This document shows, one piece after another, positions 12,050-22,832 of a stretch of DNA of 24,613 bases (the stretch's first letter is position 1; the number at the start of each line of letters is the position of its first letter). The position numbers and the translations under genes are program-made. This DNA is from Echinostoma caproni. Lineage: Eukaryota > Platyhelminthes > Trematoda > Plagiorchiida > Echinostomatidae. Under the pieces are notes generated by a model. The model did no database searches, had not been told where the DNA came from, and was given only the letters and a program-made list of their open reading frames with translations. The stretch lies in the NCBI GenBank assembly GCA_900618425.1, contig UZAN01042776.1:21230-45842 (forward strand). Reading direction: 5' to 3'.

Positions 12050-13487
12050 TACAAAAGCAAGAAATGTTTGGATAAAGCCGCTTACACTTGTACACTGTTC
12101 AAATGTGAATGGTTTTTCTTGATTTGAAAGCGATGCCGTGCCAATTGGCTACCAAGTTACACAACAGCTAATCCGTTTGAATCGGATTAAGTAACAGATT
12201 CGTGGAACGATTAAATGTCATACGAACCTGAATTGCGTAACACATGTGACAAAACCTGCTACAACGCAGTTGTGCAAACCGCAAAACAGCTAGTTGATCA
12301 CACCCAATCCGCTGACGGAAGCATCCAAAAGAAGTACCTATCGGTACCCAGATGGTGAAATACCACTTTTCTTTTTCTTTCTTTCTTTTCAATTCAGAAA
12401 CGCATGCTATCTTTGAGTTCAAATTCAGATAACTGACAGGCAACTGCAGTGTAGCAATTGAATCGATACGGCAGTGTCATGCTTCGGACTGAACAATATT
12501 ATAAGCATAAATTATCAGTGCGTGGGCAAATTCTGTAGGTCTTTTGCTAATTGGTATATAATAAAAAAGCAAAAGGAGTAAATTACCGCCAGCTGTTCGA
12601 AAGATTACGAGCAATAGAAATTTCTCGAAGTGCCAGTGTTTTGTTTTCTCCAATAAGTCAAGATACAATAGGTCCGATAAAAGCGCCTGTACATAATCCA
12701 CCACAACGATAAAGTGTAGCCTAGTGAACCGATTTATAAATCCCCCTTCATATTGTGTTGATAAAAAAGCGCATATGAGTTACATAGGTATTAGGATGAA
12801 AAGAAGTCCACCCATATTGCACAACTACTAACGTATGTGGCGAAATTCACAAAATATGTTCCGATGTGAATCTTACTGATCAGTGTTTGTGTTCGTTGAC
12901 AGAACGGTGTTAAACTATTCGAACACCTGAAAGGTTTAGGAATATTGTGTTTGGTCATTAGCATACATTGTTGTAATCAAACAGTTTAATTTTTATTATC
13001 AATCGAACTTACGTTTCCTTTGCACAAGCCATATCTTTCTGCTATTCGTGTTCGTGAACAATGGATCCGGAATGAAATCCAAATTACTCTGACAGCTTCT
13101 AAAGCTCAGTTCCTCTGGTTGTTTGTAAATGAATGCTTTTCCGTACGAGGAATAGTATACAAGTGTAAAACGTGGCTGCCATTGTTGGTGAATAAATCTT
13201 GGGTACATAGTGATTACCATTGCGTTATACTTCTGTGTCAATATATACGTGATGTTTAGCTACTGTGCTGGATCCTTATGTCCGGGTATTCAATATAATC
13301 TCAATCAGTGAACCTGCATTATTATTCACACTTGCGTTTGACAACGTTATGTCAACAAGATTATACAATTAATCAGAGGAAAAATGCACAATTATCAATT
13401 CGGCGAGAGAAATTTAGGATTTGGTTTGCTCCTTTGGCTAATTTCGTCATGCACAGTGTAAATGAGGCGTGAAGTGAAACTTTGGAA
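12050..13487. other. non-coding stretch, no gene recognised
   Basis: Only short frames are present. A CTTTCTTT-rich tract lies near 12.37 kb. A pyrimidine tract ending in AAG at about 13.03 kb and a GTAAAT at about 13.12 kb could bound a roughly 95-base exon, but the encoded peptide is not recognisable. Confidence 0.5.
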
Positions 13488-13535
13488 AGCACTAGGAAGC
13501 TAGTTCGACCAGGTTGGAGCTAACAGATAGTCATC
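13488..13535 (-). mobile_element. SINE hammerhead-tail fragment
   Basis: The minus strand carries CTCCAACCTGGTCGAACTAG, then CTTCCTAGTGCTTTCC. This aligns with the 11.7-kb copy (CCCAACCAGGTCGAAACTGC, then TGCCCAGTGCTTCCC), with roughly three quarters of the bases shared. The CTGATGA box is not convincing here and the tRNA-like head was not found, so this is a truncated 3' fragment. Confidence 0.55.
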
Positions 13536-13639
13536 TGTGTGCCCAGCGTCGCTGCAGGGCCAAAATTAAAGTGGCTGACTTTCACTGAATAAGACAACTG
13601 AACAAGCATGAACTGGATATTCCGTTCAGCCCTGGTATG

Positions 13640-13775
13640 AGCTGGTCGGTCCAGCGGTAGCACATGCGCCTTCCATGTGATGGGTCCGGAATTTAAAGCC
13701 CTGAGGAGACTGTGGATGTGCACAACTGATGAGCTGTTATAAGAGCGAAACTCGAGTCTAGTGCCTTCGAGTGTT
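13640..13775 (+). mobile_element. tRNA-derived SINE, plus strand, near-intact hammerhead
   Basis: The plus strand shows GGTCGGTCCAGCGGTAGCAC, an A-box-like segment, then GCGCCTTCCATGTGATGGGT and GGTCCGGAATTTAAAGCCC in the place of the B box (decayed). This is followed by GGAGACTGTGGATGTGCAC and the hammerhead core. The same order is seen in the minus-strand 11.7-kb copy, although the sequence differs enough to suggest another subfamily. The 3' boundary is unclear beyond TAGTGCCTTCGAGTG. It lies in the opposite orientation to the fragment at 13.49 kb and the copy at 14.0 kb. Confidence 0.75.
13713..13767 (+). ncRNA. hammerhead ribozyme (type I layout), conserved core complete
   Basis: CTGATGA is at 13725-13731 and GAAA at 13746-13749. 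Between them, stem II is GCT (13732-13734) paired with AGC (13743-13745) around an 8-nt loop. Stem III is minimal: A-C at 13749-13750 pairs with G-T at 13755-13756 around TCGA. The cleavage triplet is GTC (13755-13757), so cleavage is expected after C13757. Stem I is GCAC (13719-13722) with GTGC (13760-13763), followed by one A-A mismatch and an A-T pair next to the core. All invariant core bases that I can check are present. The small stem III is typical of schistosome SINE hammerheads, which are thought to work better as dimers or with strong stem I loop contacts. Activity is inferred, not shown. Confidence 0.75.
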
Positions 13776-14004
13776 TGGCTGACGGGAAGAGCTGAGGAAT
13801 GTGCGTGAGCGTGAATGACGATCAGTTAAAAACAATTATCAATTCCTTAGTTTTTCGACAAGGTTTGATAATTATGTTTTCTATTTCCAAATCATATTTA
13901 ATTACGAATGTGAATGTACCTCAAATGTTTTAATTAACAAACAATCCAAACTTCAATACATTAAAGTTTTATCTGGGTTATTATTGTGCGATAGGAGGGT
14001 TTAC
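13776..14004. other. spacer between SINE copies
   Basis: AT-rich sequence with no motif. Part of it (13776-13830, GACGGGAAGAGCTGAGG and following) may still belong to the 3' end of the plus-strand SINE. Confidence 0.35.
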
Positions 14005-14115
14005 GGATCGACACAGACCAATGGATCACTAATTTCGTTTCTATTGGGACTTATCAGCAATGCGTGTTAAATTTGTCTCCTCTCTGGGGACCTAAACCGC
14101 TAGCCGTCGGGTTAG
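14005..14115 (-). mobile_element. SINE copy with decayed hammerhead, stem III missing
   Basis: On the minus strand a CTAGCGGTTTAGGTCCCCAG region precedes GCATTG-CTGATAA (complement of 14051-14057), GTCCCAATAG and ACGAAAT running directly into TAGTGATCC. The core box has G changed to A (CTGATAA), stem II is no longer well paired, and the bases that should form stem III and the cleavage triplet are absent. The loss resembles that in the 3.7-kb copy. The stem II 5' strand GTCC is the one known from classical Sm-alpha hammerheads, so this copy may derive from a different subfamily than the 11.7-kb one. Confidence 0.65.
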
Positions 14116-14820
14116 GAATCAGAACCTTCATTCCTAAACGCCATCGTCAATAACTAACGTGCCGAACGCCTTAGTTCATGAATCGAATCCAACACTCCCG
14201 CTGATCGTTCAACAATGACGAAAAGGATGTTTAATTCTCTTTAGCAGCGTTCATCACCCGGCCCCGTTGCACATCAAATGTGAGCAGTCGATGAACTCGC
14301 AAGGAGTGAAACCCGCATCAGTACGAAAAAGCGGACGCTGGTGCTTGTAAATTCTTACGGACGGTACCGATTTCCTAACCCCCAGGACAAATTCCCCAAA
14401 CCACTTTTTCACTCATCAATTGATCGCATTTAATTTCATAGAATTTGTTTGCAATTAGTATCATTTTCTTTTAAAATGAGTCAATCAATTCGCAGTCACC
14501 CTATATGGTGCATGTCATAATCAATCCAAGTGTCACACTTGTGAGACTAACTTGAAATCGGTTCTCCCTCTTTGAACAAACAATCATAAGGTAGCCTCAA
14601 CTCGGAGTTCTGAATAAATGACAGGAAAAGTAAATTATTCATTTATCTTCCGGGTTTCATATGCGCCTTTTCATTTATCATCTTACACAGAACTCTAAGC
14701 GCTGCGTGTTCGAGGGCCAAAACACTTACTGAAAGGAAAATAAACTAAAAATGCGACCGTTAAGAACCATGATTTTTCTTGTAAAAATGGAACTAAAATA
14801 AATTGCTTCCAAATTGTTTC
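14116..14820. other. non-coding stretch, no gene recognised
   Basis: No frame of note and no repeat that I can name; ordinary AT-rich sequence with a slightly GC-richer first 250 bases. Confidence 0.5.
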
Positions 14821-16330
14821 TACAGCTGAAGCTTTTAATACCCTGAGCATGTCGCTATCTTTGTTCCTATCGGCTTTTCGAGTTTTCTGAATACTCCGTG
14901 CTTCACTATCTTTTCCTGTGCATTGAAAATACTTTGCGACCTCACCTGAATGTTCGAGTCGTCATCCTAGGCAAATTAAACGTTTACAACGGCCAGTGAT
15001 TAGCAATTTTCATTATCAACAGCATTTTTCAGTTGATTACTATTTTTACTCGTATTTCCAATTATCCCAGCTTCAAGTGCCTGTTTTGGTTTCATCTATC
15101 TCAATCAACGTTTTGTTACCAATAATGTTTATTGTGTCTCTGGAAACATGTTTGTCGCAAAGCTAACAGAATGGCCAACTATCCTTAAGATAACCGCTTG
15201 TTTCGGCCCCTTATCAAGGCAGTCGATCCCGTATACTTTTCAGGTTCGTCCTTTCCCTGATCAAAAAAGCCTTGGGGATCTAGCCTTGGACTCATCTTCA
15301 AGACTATCGTGTTGGAATAGAGAAGTCAGAAATGCGGGTGCTCATGATGTATTCATGGTCATTTGACCGCATCTGTACACAGCATGGACGGGAACACTAA
15401 GGTTTCAGTTTCTCAAATATTATATGCTCCTGCCTCTTTTTCATTCTTATAAAATTGCTTCATTTACCACGCTTACCTCACTAACTGACTCTTCTCTGCC
15501 CAAAGTGTTTTACAAAACAACAGTCAGAAAAATCCCTCTGTTACCAAATTGGACAGATACGATCATGACACTCAGTTCAGATAGGATTTGACCAATTGTA
15601 CCAAAAGTCTCCCGCTTAAGTTCCTCCCTACTCTTTGTTCTTATTTTCAGTTACGTTCTTCTTAGTGATTGGAAACCTTCGTACACCTTTTCATTCATAG
15701 ACGACATAGTTTCACCAATCTGAGTACTAACATCCTCACTCTAATTGCCTCTTTTTCTTCCAAAATTGGAGTCTGTTATTGCAAAACAGCTTGTTTTTCA
15801 CTTGCACTGCAATGTTTCTTGTGACTATTTTCAATATGGGTTTCTCTGTCACAAATATATAGATATATATATATAAAATCGACTTATAGAAAAGCATGGT
15901 ACCAACGACACAACGATAATAACATCCACAATAGTGGGATGGGGAGATTTTTTCGGTCACAAAACCACCAACAGATACAAGTCGCATTTTGCTTCTCCAT
16001 CACTCACCACCCTGATACCTCCGAGTCTTTAGAGTTGGTCTATCAGAACAGGCTTAAGGCGTAATTTCGTAATCTGAGTCTATTCGCGTTTTTCTGCAAA
16101 TTTTATTTGATAACCGTTCAACCTTAGTTCTTTTCAATGGGATCGCCGCGAATTTTCGTTCTCCCTCTAATCCTATTCCATTGACGACTTTTCATCCTAA
16201 AATTTAATCCCATCCAATACGTTCTCGATGACAGCTCCTTACATTTCCCCTTTAATATTATATCCCTCTTATTCTTTATCGATCCACATCTCATACAGTC
16301 TATCCTCCTAGTGTACTCTATCCAATTCGA
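14821..16330. other. pyrimidine-rich, G-poor segment
   Basis: Along this stretch the plus strand carries many T/C runs and far fewer G than C, most clearly at 15421-15760 and 16140-16325. No frame is open for long on either strand. It may be a decayed element whose coding strand is the purine-rich minus strand, or an intron-like skewed region. No domain could be read. Confidence 0.35.
15854..15876. repeat. AT dinucleotide-rich tract
   Basis: Alternating A and T with a single G interruption. Confidence 0.75.
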
Positions 16331-19300
16331 AGATAAATCATACTGGGGCTTGGGTGTGATTATTGAATGATTGCTTACTTATTGGTTGGAGAATTGGATA
16401 TGGTTCACTTTGAAAAAAATAAACCAAGTGCTTATTCCTAAGGTTTCTTTATATCCAAAGATTTTATTCCTTGAATGAAATTGTCGAGTTTGGAACAATG
16501 AAAACTAGCATGAATATATTCCCAATTGTTTATCGACATAAATGCATAATTTTCCAAACAGAATCAAAGTGATTGTGTGTACTATTAGGTTTTGTTTAAT
16601 CTACTATGATTTTTGATGACTTTTGGAACAAAAATGATCATTTCTTCACATCCGGTTTACAAGCACAGCGTTCATTCTCCGGTATTTTGGCCAACACTTG
16701 GTCCTTATGCATTCCGCATCCTGAAAAAAATCCAAAAGTAAAGTTTATAATCAAATGTAGAATGTTCATGTAGACAGATTTTCGTTAAAAAGATACTTTT
16801 ATCAAAAATATTGTTGAAGTTATAAAACAAAGTCGTATCATCGACTGAACTGGAACGCTTTACACAGTACAAGGATATCTTGCTGGGTAATCACTTGGGG
16901 TATTTATTGGGAAACAATGATTTTGAGGCCATAATCAACAGTAGTTTCAGTTTCACGTTTTTAATCGCAGATATTGTATTCAAACATCAATAGCATGGAT
17001 TCCATCCGGAGGACGCCATTTTGAATCTGAAGAAGCCATTTCTAAAACAACTCTGATGCATATTTATTTTTCATTACTCCATTTATTTTCCTTTCCTAGT
17101 TTTTTTAAGTTCAAATCTTTACGGGTTACGATAAATTGAGTGAAAAATTACAAAAATTAATGGCAATTTTTTCATACATTTGGATGATTGAATTCATGTT
17201 TACCTCTTTGTCCATCTATGCATCTCGATGGATAACATTTCATAGCCATAGGGTGTTTGGTGGTTGTGATATATGATGGGGAATGAATGCTAAATTAGTT
17301 TATTCCAAGTATTATAATTTCAAAATACTGATGCTGACTCGGGAGATTTGTTTGTTACGAACCACGTTATCATAATTCCCGGCAGTACACAGGCCACTGA
17401 ATGGAACAGGCCTTACTTATCACTTCGAACACAGCAGTCTGCTTTAAGAGGACTTGTTCATTTTCGACCGTTGAACGCCAACCGCATCCTTTTGCGTACT
17501 ACTCACAAATGGGTAGTAAACCACAATACAAGTAAGACAGAGTTGAAATGAAAGCAATCTTTGCAGCCTGTTGATATAGACTAAGTTGATATATGGTTAT
17601 ATCTAGAAAAGTTCAGGTGAAAGTTTTAAGAGTGTGTTGTGGAACGAAAAGCGTCACATAAGATTTCGTAGCGTTAGATTTAGAGTTCGTCTGTAAGAAC
17701 ATCATAACACGAAAGAAAATTTGACAATGTACACCACAAATGCAGAGAAATCCTAAATGCGTGCTCATGGTCGGTATAATTCGAATAGACAGAAGGCAAA
17801 TGGCATTTAGGCTAGATAGCAGTGCGGTTGAGGGTTATTTACCGTACTGACGATATTTTTAGGCGATAGTTTCAAAACTATTGCCTTGACCTTGAGAGAT
17901 TTCGGATTAGTTTGGGATTGTTTTTCAAAAGTACCTCAAAGTTGATATCCATCAAACAAATCTGAATAAAAATGTAATTCTAGTGGATAAATGTAATGAA
18001 TTACGAACGGATTGTGATAGATGGATTATAAATGCACCCTAGCTGCATGCTGCATGGAGTTCTACCAGATGATTGCTTTTTTTATATATTGTGTTGTAGA
18101 TATGCTTAAACATATCTTCTGTATGTAATTTTTGCAAACGTTCTTAACAATGAGATCTACTTCCCTCAAATACAGAGTTAGCATCAGTGAAGCGTGCACC
18201 TCTGTCTGAAATATCATAAGTGAAATACAGCGGTCACTGAGACGTCTCTCGAGATCGGTGATCAAACTTCTGTTTGCATTAACCATCCGTCCTCGGCGAG
18301 AATCAGTCGGCAGCGCAACATTTTCCATTAGTACAGGTAAGTAAGTGAAAATGGAGAGCGTTTAGTATGCTGCCACTCACATAGGTGCAGGTCTAAAACA
18401 ATGAATCTGATCATCATGAACCCGCACACAGAGAGTAACGGTCAAATCCATGGTGATATATTGTCGAACAGCAGAACATTATGGGTTGGCTCCGAACCAA
18501 ACCTGAGACAAAACGACCGCATGGTAATTTACGCGCGCATTTTTAGGACGCATGATTCCCAGGGACTCCATTTAATGTAGCACTAATGGGGATAGAGCTA
18601 ACAACACCTTTAACGTTCCACTGTAGAAGGTTTTAGAAGACATCAGCGGCGATGCCTTCAAGTGATGTTTAAATTGATGCGCAGGTGGTTCCTTGGACCC
18701 ATCGGATATAAGGCTTATACTCCATGACCCCCAACTAATACTTTTTATTCCGTTTGGTGAAAATAAAGATGGAGGCATAAATAATCACATTATGATGTTA
18801 TCTTATTATAGTAAACCAAGTATCGTCATGATAATAATGATTATGTATACATCTATAGATCAGAGTGTCCTGGATATCATTTACAAGAACTCATCAAATA
18901 AAACAATGGGTGCATAAGCAACTTCTCTCCCAGTTGCAAATGCGTATCTTCATTATGCAATTGAATATCATTTGCATTTAGCCACAAAAATGTGTCTTTA
19001 GTTTTTCACATGAAAATTCCACAATTCTGGTACTGTGTTGTTATACACAATGGGCTCAGTCTTTCAAGGAGGCATTGACATTTTTAGAAATCATTATAGT
19101 TATTGATATATTCGCACTTCAGCTTTCTGAAGAAATCGCCTAATGTATTTCACTGAGATATGTTTTGCATACTCAACGGTGACGGTTCAATGTAAACCTG
19201 TAATGACTAGGCTCAGTCGGGTACTTTCGTAACTGTAGGTACGTTGAAATTACGTTTGAAAGATAGATTATTTTGTGAAAATGTTATGACTAGAAATGTA

Positions 19301-19590
19301 GTTAATGTAGGCCATAAGTAGCTTACTGTAGTTAATAAAATTCTGATCTAACCTTGGAACGTGGTGTGTTTCGATTTTCATCTCTCTATCATTTATGAAC
19401 AAATTTTGGCCGTTTATATACTCATTTAGTTCTATTTATTTCCACTTACATATAAAACTTTGCCTTTTTACTTCGTCAGTTCTTAGATAGCTCCTGAAAC
19501 TTTGGTCCATTCATGTTTAGACGAGAACATCTTCCAAAGATACTAAGCTGGTGATCAACCGTGATAAGGTCTTTTTTCTAACCTAATTAC
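16331..19590. other. non-coding stretch, no gene recognised
   Basis: Several 65-90 codon frames occur (for example at 17348-17551 plus and 18572-18778 minus) but none carries a recognisable motif, and they lie in ordinary AT-rich DNA. A GC-richer patch at about 18.4-18.75 kb has a somewhat more coding-like minus-strand reading and could be a fossil element. Confidence 0.5.
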
Positions 19591-20434
19591 TGGGTATTCT
19601 CCCTGAATAGAGCCCAGAAACCCAGAACATAAGTCGAAGTGAATATCCCATTTTACCTGGTTGGTAGCCTAAACGCTCGGTGCTGAACTCTTTAGTGCAA
19701 TCAGCAACGAGCCAATCAATTCAATTCGCATAGAAACAGATACCAGCTGCAGCTGAAATGCTACGAGGGAACACAACTTCTTAGAAAAGGATCATGTTTT
19801 GGGAACATTTTACAAACACGTTACCACCTCAGGAAATGTCCTAGTTCATCATCAACCCAACTCATAAACACCCTCTAAATTCCTATACCCTCTAGTTATC
19901 TAGTAATTATTGGGTTAGCAAATCCTTTTATAGCAACTGCCTCAGTCCCTTCTATAAGAATTCAGAATTAAGGCAACTATTTATGGACATCAACTCAGAC
20001 ATTTCCGCCTACAAAAACCTGACTCCTTTCGTACGATGCTCAAAGTGACATTTTTACACCAGAATACTCAACAATTAAAAGGAAGTCTGTCCGTGGAAGA
20101 GTAGGTGGAGTTAAACTCGATTTCCGAATCTGTCCCCTCCTTCGATTATTCCAAATAGTAATCCCTCGTCTCTCACAGACAGTATGTGAATCTTTCTCAC
20201 GTCTTCAGGACGGTTAACTACCTGACGACATAGTTTATCGCCAAACATAGCTTCCGATATTCCGGTTTTGGCTCGTCACATTTATTAACACACTCTCCTT
20301 CTCTTAGTAGGAGAGTTCAACTCCCAAAATACTAAATGACAGAATACTCTCTCGTCAGACGCTCACTTCAGTCGACCTCTTCATACCCTTCCACTTGAGA
20401 TATTTTAGACCCAAGAAGTCTAGATCTAGTCAAA
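19591..20434. other. second pyrimidine-rich, G-poor segment
   Basis: Strong C over G excess on the plus strand, clearest at 19800-20000 and 20130-20400. A 7-bp hairpin (ACTCTCC/GGAGAGT) lies at about 20291-20316. It shares the 13-mer GACGACATAGTTT (20224-20236) with the first skewed segment (15700-15712) and could be a divergent copy of the same repeat. No protein is readable. Confidence 0.3.
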
Positions 20435-21373
20435 CTAAACTAAAGATATCAGGTAGATATAAATAACTAAACTTCTCCTCCGGGTAAAAGTGGTTACGTA
20501 CGTCACTCTGGTTGTAAAATGTATATATATATATTCAATTGAGAGCTGGTTAGCGAAAGTATTCGATAAGTTAGTCCCTACAAATGAACAAACTTCAAAC
20601 GTGAAGATTTCGAGCAAATGCATTTTCTTCTTTCTTTGGAGATGACGACTTTACTAATTCCATCAAGTCGGTTATTTCTCTTAGAAACGAGCAAATTTTC
20701 CCTGGCTCTTTAATAGCATCAGGCTCCGAGACACCTATATTTCTTGACCCACTCTCCGGTTAGTGGATACCCGGGCTGGTATATTTACGAGATCAAAGAA
20801 TAACCTTTTAGAGACTGACGGAACTGCTTTCAGGCAGGTATAGATAATAATCACCCTCAATAAAAATAAATTTAGAATTTATCTTGATTGTCACCTAGGT
20901 CTGGCTCACTAGTCATAAAAATCTGAATCTTCTCTTTAATAATACAATCGAACAATCGATGTTTTTGCTTTTTACATAATCATCATTCTTAATTTCTCTA
21001 TTTATATAGTACTAGCGTAATAAAATTAATTATTTTATGCCGGTAAGTAGACATACAAACGAAAGAGGTACATGCAACGATACTAAACTATTTATGCCCT
21101 CTCAAAGTAAAGGAGTAAATTTGTTGTTCGTAGTAAATCTTGCCTCGAATAATCATTCTTTAACGAAAATAAAATAACGCTCCCTTTAATGATTCGGGGA
21201 ATTCGGGAAAGGGCTGCGAATCCGTGAATCGTTTTACGACTACATTTTGCTACTTGGGTACAGGCAACTGCAGTTACAGCAGTTACAGCGCAGAGCAAGG
21301 TACCCATTTAGGCTTCATTATCACGGAATCAATTGTCCGATAACATTTGATCTTCCCATTGCAATCCCTGAAG
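20435..21373. other. non-coding stretch, no gene recognised
   Basis: AT-rich, with an alternating AT tract at about 20523-20534. The 71-codon minus frame at 21092-21307 has no recognised domain. Confidence 0.5.
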
Positions 21374-21480
21374 CTACTCATCCAGACGCCACTTTAAGGT
21401 AGTGTCGGTTACATTGTCCATCACTGTCGCCGGAAGGGGAGTCCAGAGCACACGAAGGACGGCTGACCCCCTAGGGCCAT
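21374..21480 (-). mobile_element. C-terminal fragment of non-LTR reverse transcriptase
   Basis: Read on the minus strand, one frame gives SAVLRVLWTPLPATV, then MDNVTDTTLKWRLDE and a TAG stop at 21374-21376. This is the conserved C-terminal tail of CR1/Jockey-like retrotransposon polymerases, whose usual form is a WNSLP core, a VV..A stretch and an FK.RLDE end just before the stop. Nothing of the catalytic domain is visible upstream on this strand before a stop near 21485, so only the last 30-35 residues survive. It lies head to head with the plus-strand reverse transcriptase that starts about 200 bases to the right, so it belongs to a separate insertion. Confidence 0.65.
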
Positions 21481-21675
21481 TTACTCAGAATCCATTAAAT
21501 CATCTTGATACTATTTTTACGATACTGTAACAACGGTGTACACCGTTGTGGATATTCTTCGAATCCAAAATAAATACAGTTAACACGGATTGTTTTCCTC
21601 ATCAGGGTTCCAAATGGAGTATTCATTGCCGTTCAAAGATCAGTGGGGACATCATAATTCAGCAACACTGAATAA
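21481..21675. other. spacer between two retrotransposon remnants
   Basis: A short inverted repeat ACGGTGTACACCGT (about 21533-21546) is present. No coding or RNA signal. Confidence 0.4.
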
Positions 21676-22579
21676 TAGGGTTGACAGAAGGTTGGCAACT
21701 ATAGGAGGGTAAGTTTGACTTCGGTCTTCTGCAAGTGCCTGGAGAGCACAGTCAGGACACAGATCTGTTCTTACCTGATAATGCACAGGCTTCTGATTCA
21801 AGCCCAGCATGGATTCGTTGAGAAACGATCTTGTCTAACCAATCTGCTGGCATTTCTAGATGAAGTGAAACAAAGGATAGACGCAGGTCGCCAGGTAGAG
21901 GTTTGCTATTTAGATTTCAGCAAAACTTTCGACTCTGTCAGTCATGAGCTGCTGGATCTAAAAATGTAGGTGCTGGGGATTCTAGGTAAGGCAAGAGAAT
22001 GGATTAGGCAATTTCTCAACTGTCGCACATTCAGTGTGACAGTTGGAAATCATACAACCAAACCTGAGGGGATATCGAGCAGTGTCTCACGGGGCTCGGT
22101 ATTGAGTCTATTATTATTTCTGATCTTCATTAACGATCTTGCGAAGGATCTCCAAAATCCTTACTACGTGTTCGCTGATGATGTGAAGATAGCTGGAGAA
22201 GGGTTGAAACAGTTTGAAGGTGATCGAATAAACAGGATCTATTACTGAATCTAGATAAGTGTCACCTCTTGATCACAAGAGCCAATGATGACACGCGGTG
22301 TGATGTATTTGCAACATGTCTCTAAGGCAAAAGATCTAGAGGTTTTAATTACAAATGACTTCAGACCATCCCTGCGGTGCAAGGGACATGAGGAAGCATC
22401 AGCTTACACTGGAAAGAAATTATTGTGGAATATATCTACGAGCTAGGTTCTTCGTAACCAGGTTTATACCACAGTGGAATAAATTACCTTAAGCGGTGGT
22501 TAACTGTAATAATGTCGAATCTTTCAAGAGAAAGCTAGACGAATGCTGGGCAGTAGTATTTCCCGAAGTTGAATGTTGA
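21676..22579 (+). pseudogene. non-LTR retrotransposon reverse transcriptase, broken (CR1/Jockey-like)
   Basis: The product would copy element RNA into DNA at a nicked target site. The readable blocks in order are: DRRLAT, then after a frameshift NYRRVSLTSVFCKCLE (usual NYRPVSLTS); HGFVEKRSCLTNLLAF; CYLDFSKTFDSVSHELL (block A, first catalytic Asp); GSVLSLLLFLIFINDLA (block B); YVFADDVKIAGE (block C, catalytic Asp pair); LLLNLDKCHLLITR; AKDLEVLITNDFRPSLRC; and the tail IPQWNKLP followed by FKRKLDECW. Breaks: a TAG at 21967-21969 inside block A-B; a frameshift with loss of some residues near 22245; a TAA at 22318-22320; a TAG at 22444-22446; and a large deletion that joins the region after block E to the extreme C-terminus. 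The N-terminal endonuclease and any ORF1 are absent. A full-length protein of this family is several times longer. It is certainly inactive. Confidence 0.85.
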
Positions 22580-22832
22580 AAGTTAATCGTTAAGCTTTAC
22601 TTTCCAGAACTTTGTAAGGGATCTGATACTGCGCACTAACATTCTTTCTTTCAGAAAACACCATTGACTCGAAGTGTTGGAAGCCAACGACACCGCCGAT
22701 AACACAAGGAACTGGACGCGCGATTTGCAAGAGCCACAATCCGTCGTTTGAGAACCGAACTGAACTGAACTGAACTTAAACTAATGTTTGCGTTAAAACT
22801 CGTTTGTTCGAATGATCTCATTTGTTCTAAAA
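22580..22832. other. non-coding spacer with a short AACTG tandem repeat
   Basis: Contains CGAACTGAACTGAACTGAAC (about 22756-22775), four units of a pentamer. The preceding 110 bases are GC-richer and may be a fragment of an unidentified repeat. No frame is convincing. Confidence 0.4.

Noticed and set aside
13020..13259. Possible small exon between an AAG after a pyrimidine tract and GTAAAT
   Set aside because: The acceptor is weak, no partner exon is seen, the peptide is unrecognised and an equally long frame exists on the opposite strand.
13640..13710. Free-standing tRNA gene
   Set aside because: A-box-like and B-box-like parts are present but no acceptor stem or cloverleaf closes; it is the head of a SINE joined to a hammerhead.
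18572..18778. 68-codon minus-strand frame in a GC-richer patch
   Set aside because: It reads somewhat protein-like, but no transposon or host motif could be identified and the frame is broken upstream.
21092..21307. 71-codon minus-strand frame starting MGTLLCAVTAVTAVACTQVA
   Set aside because: The alanine/valine stretch comes from a short CAGTTACAG repeat in the DNA and there is no supporting context.
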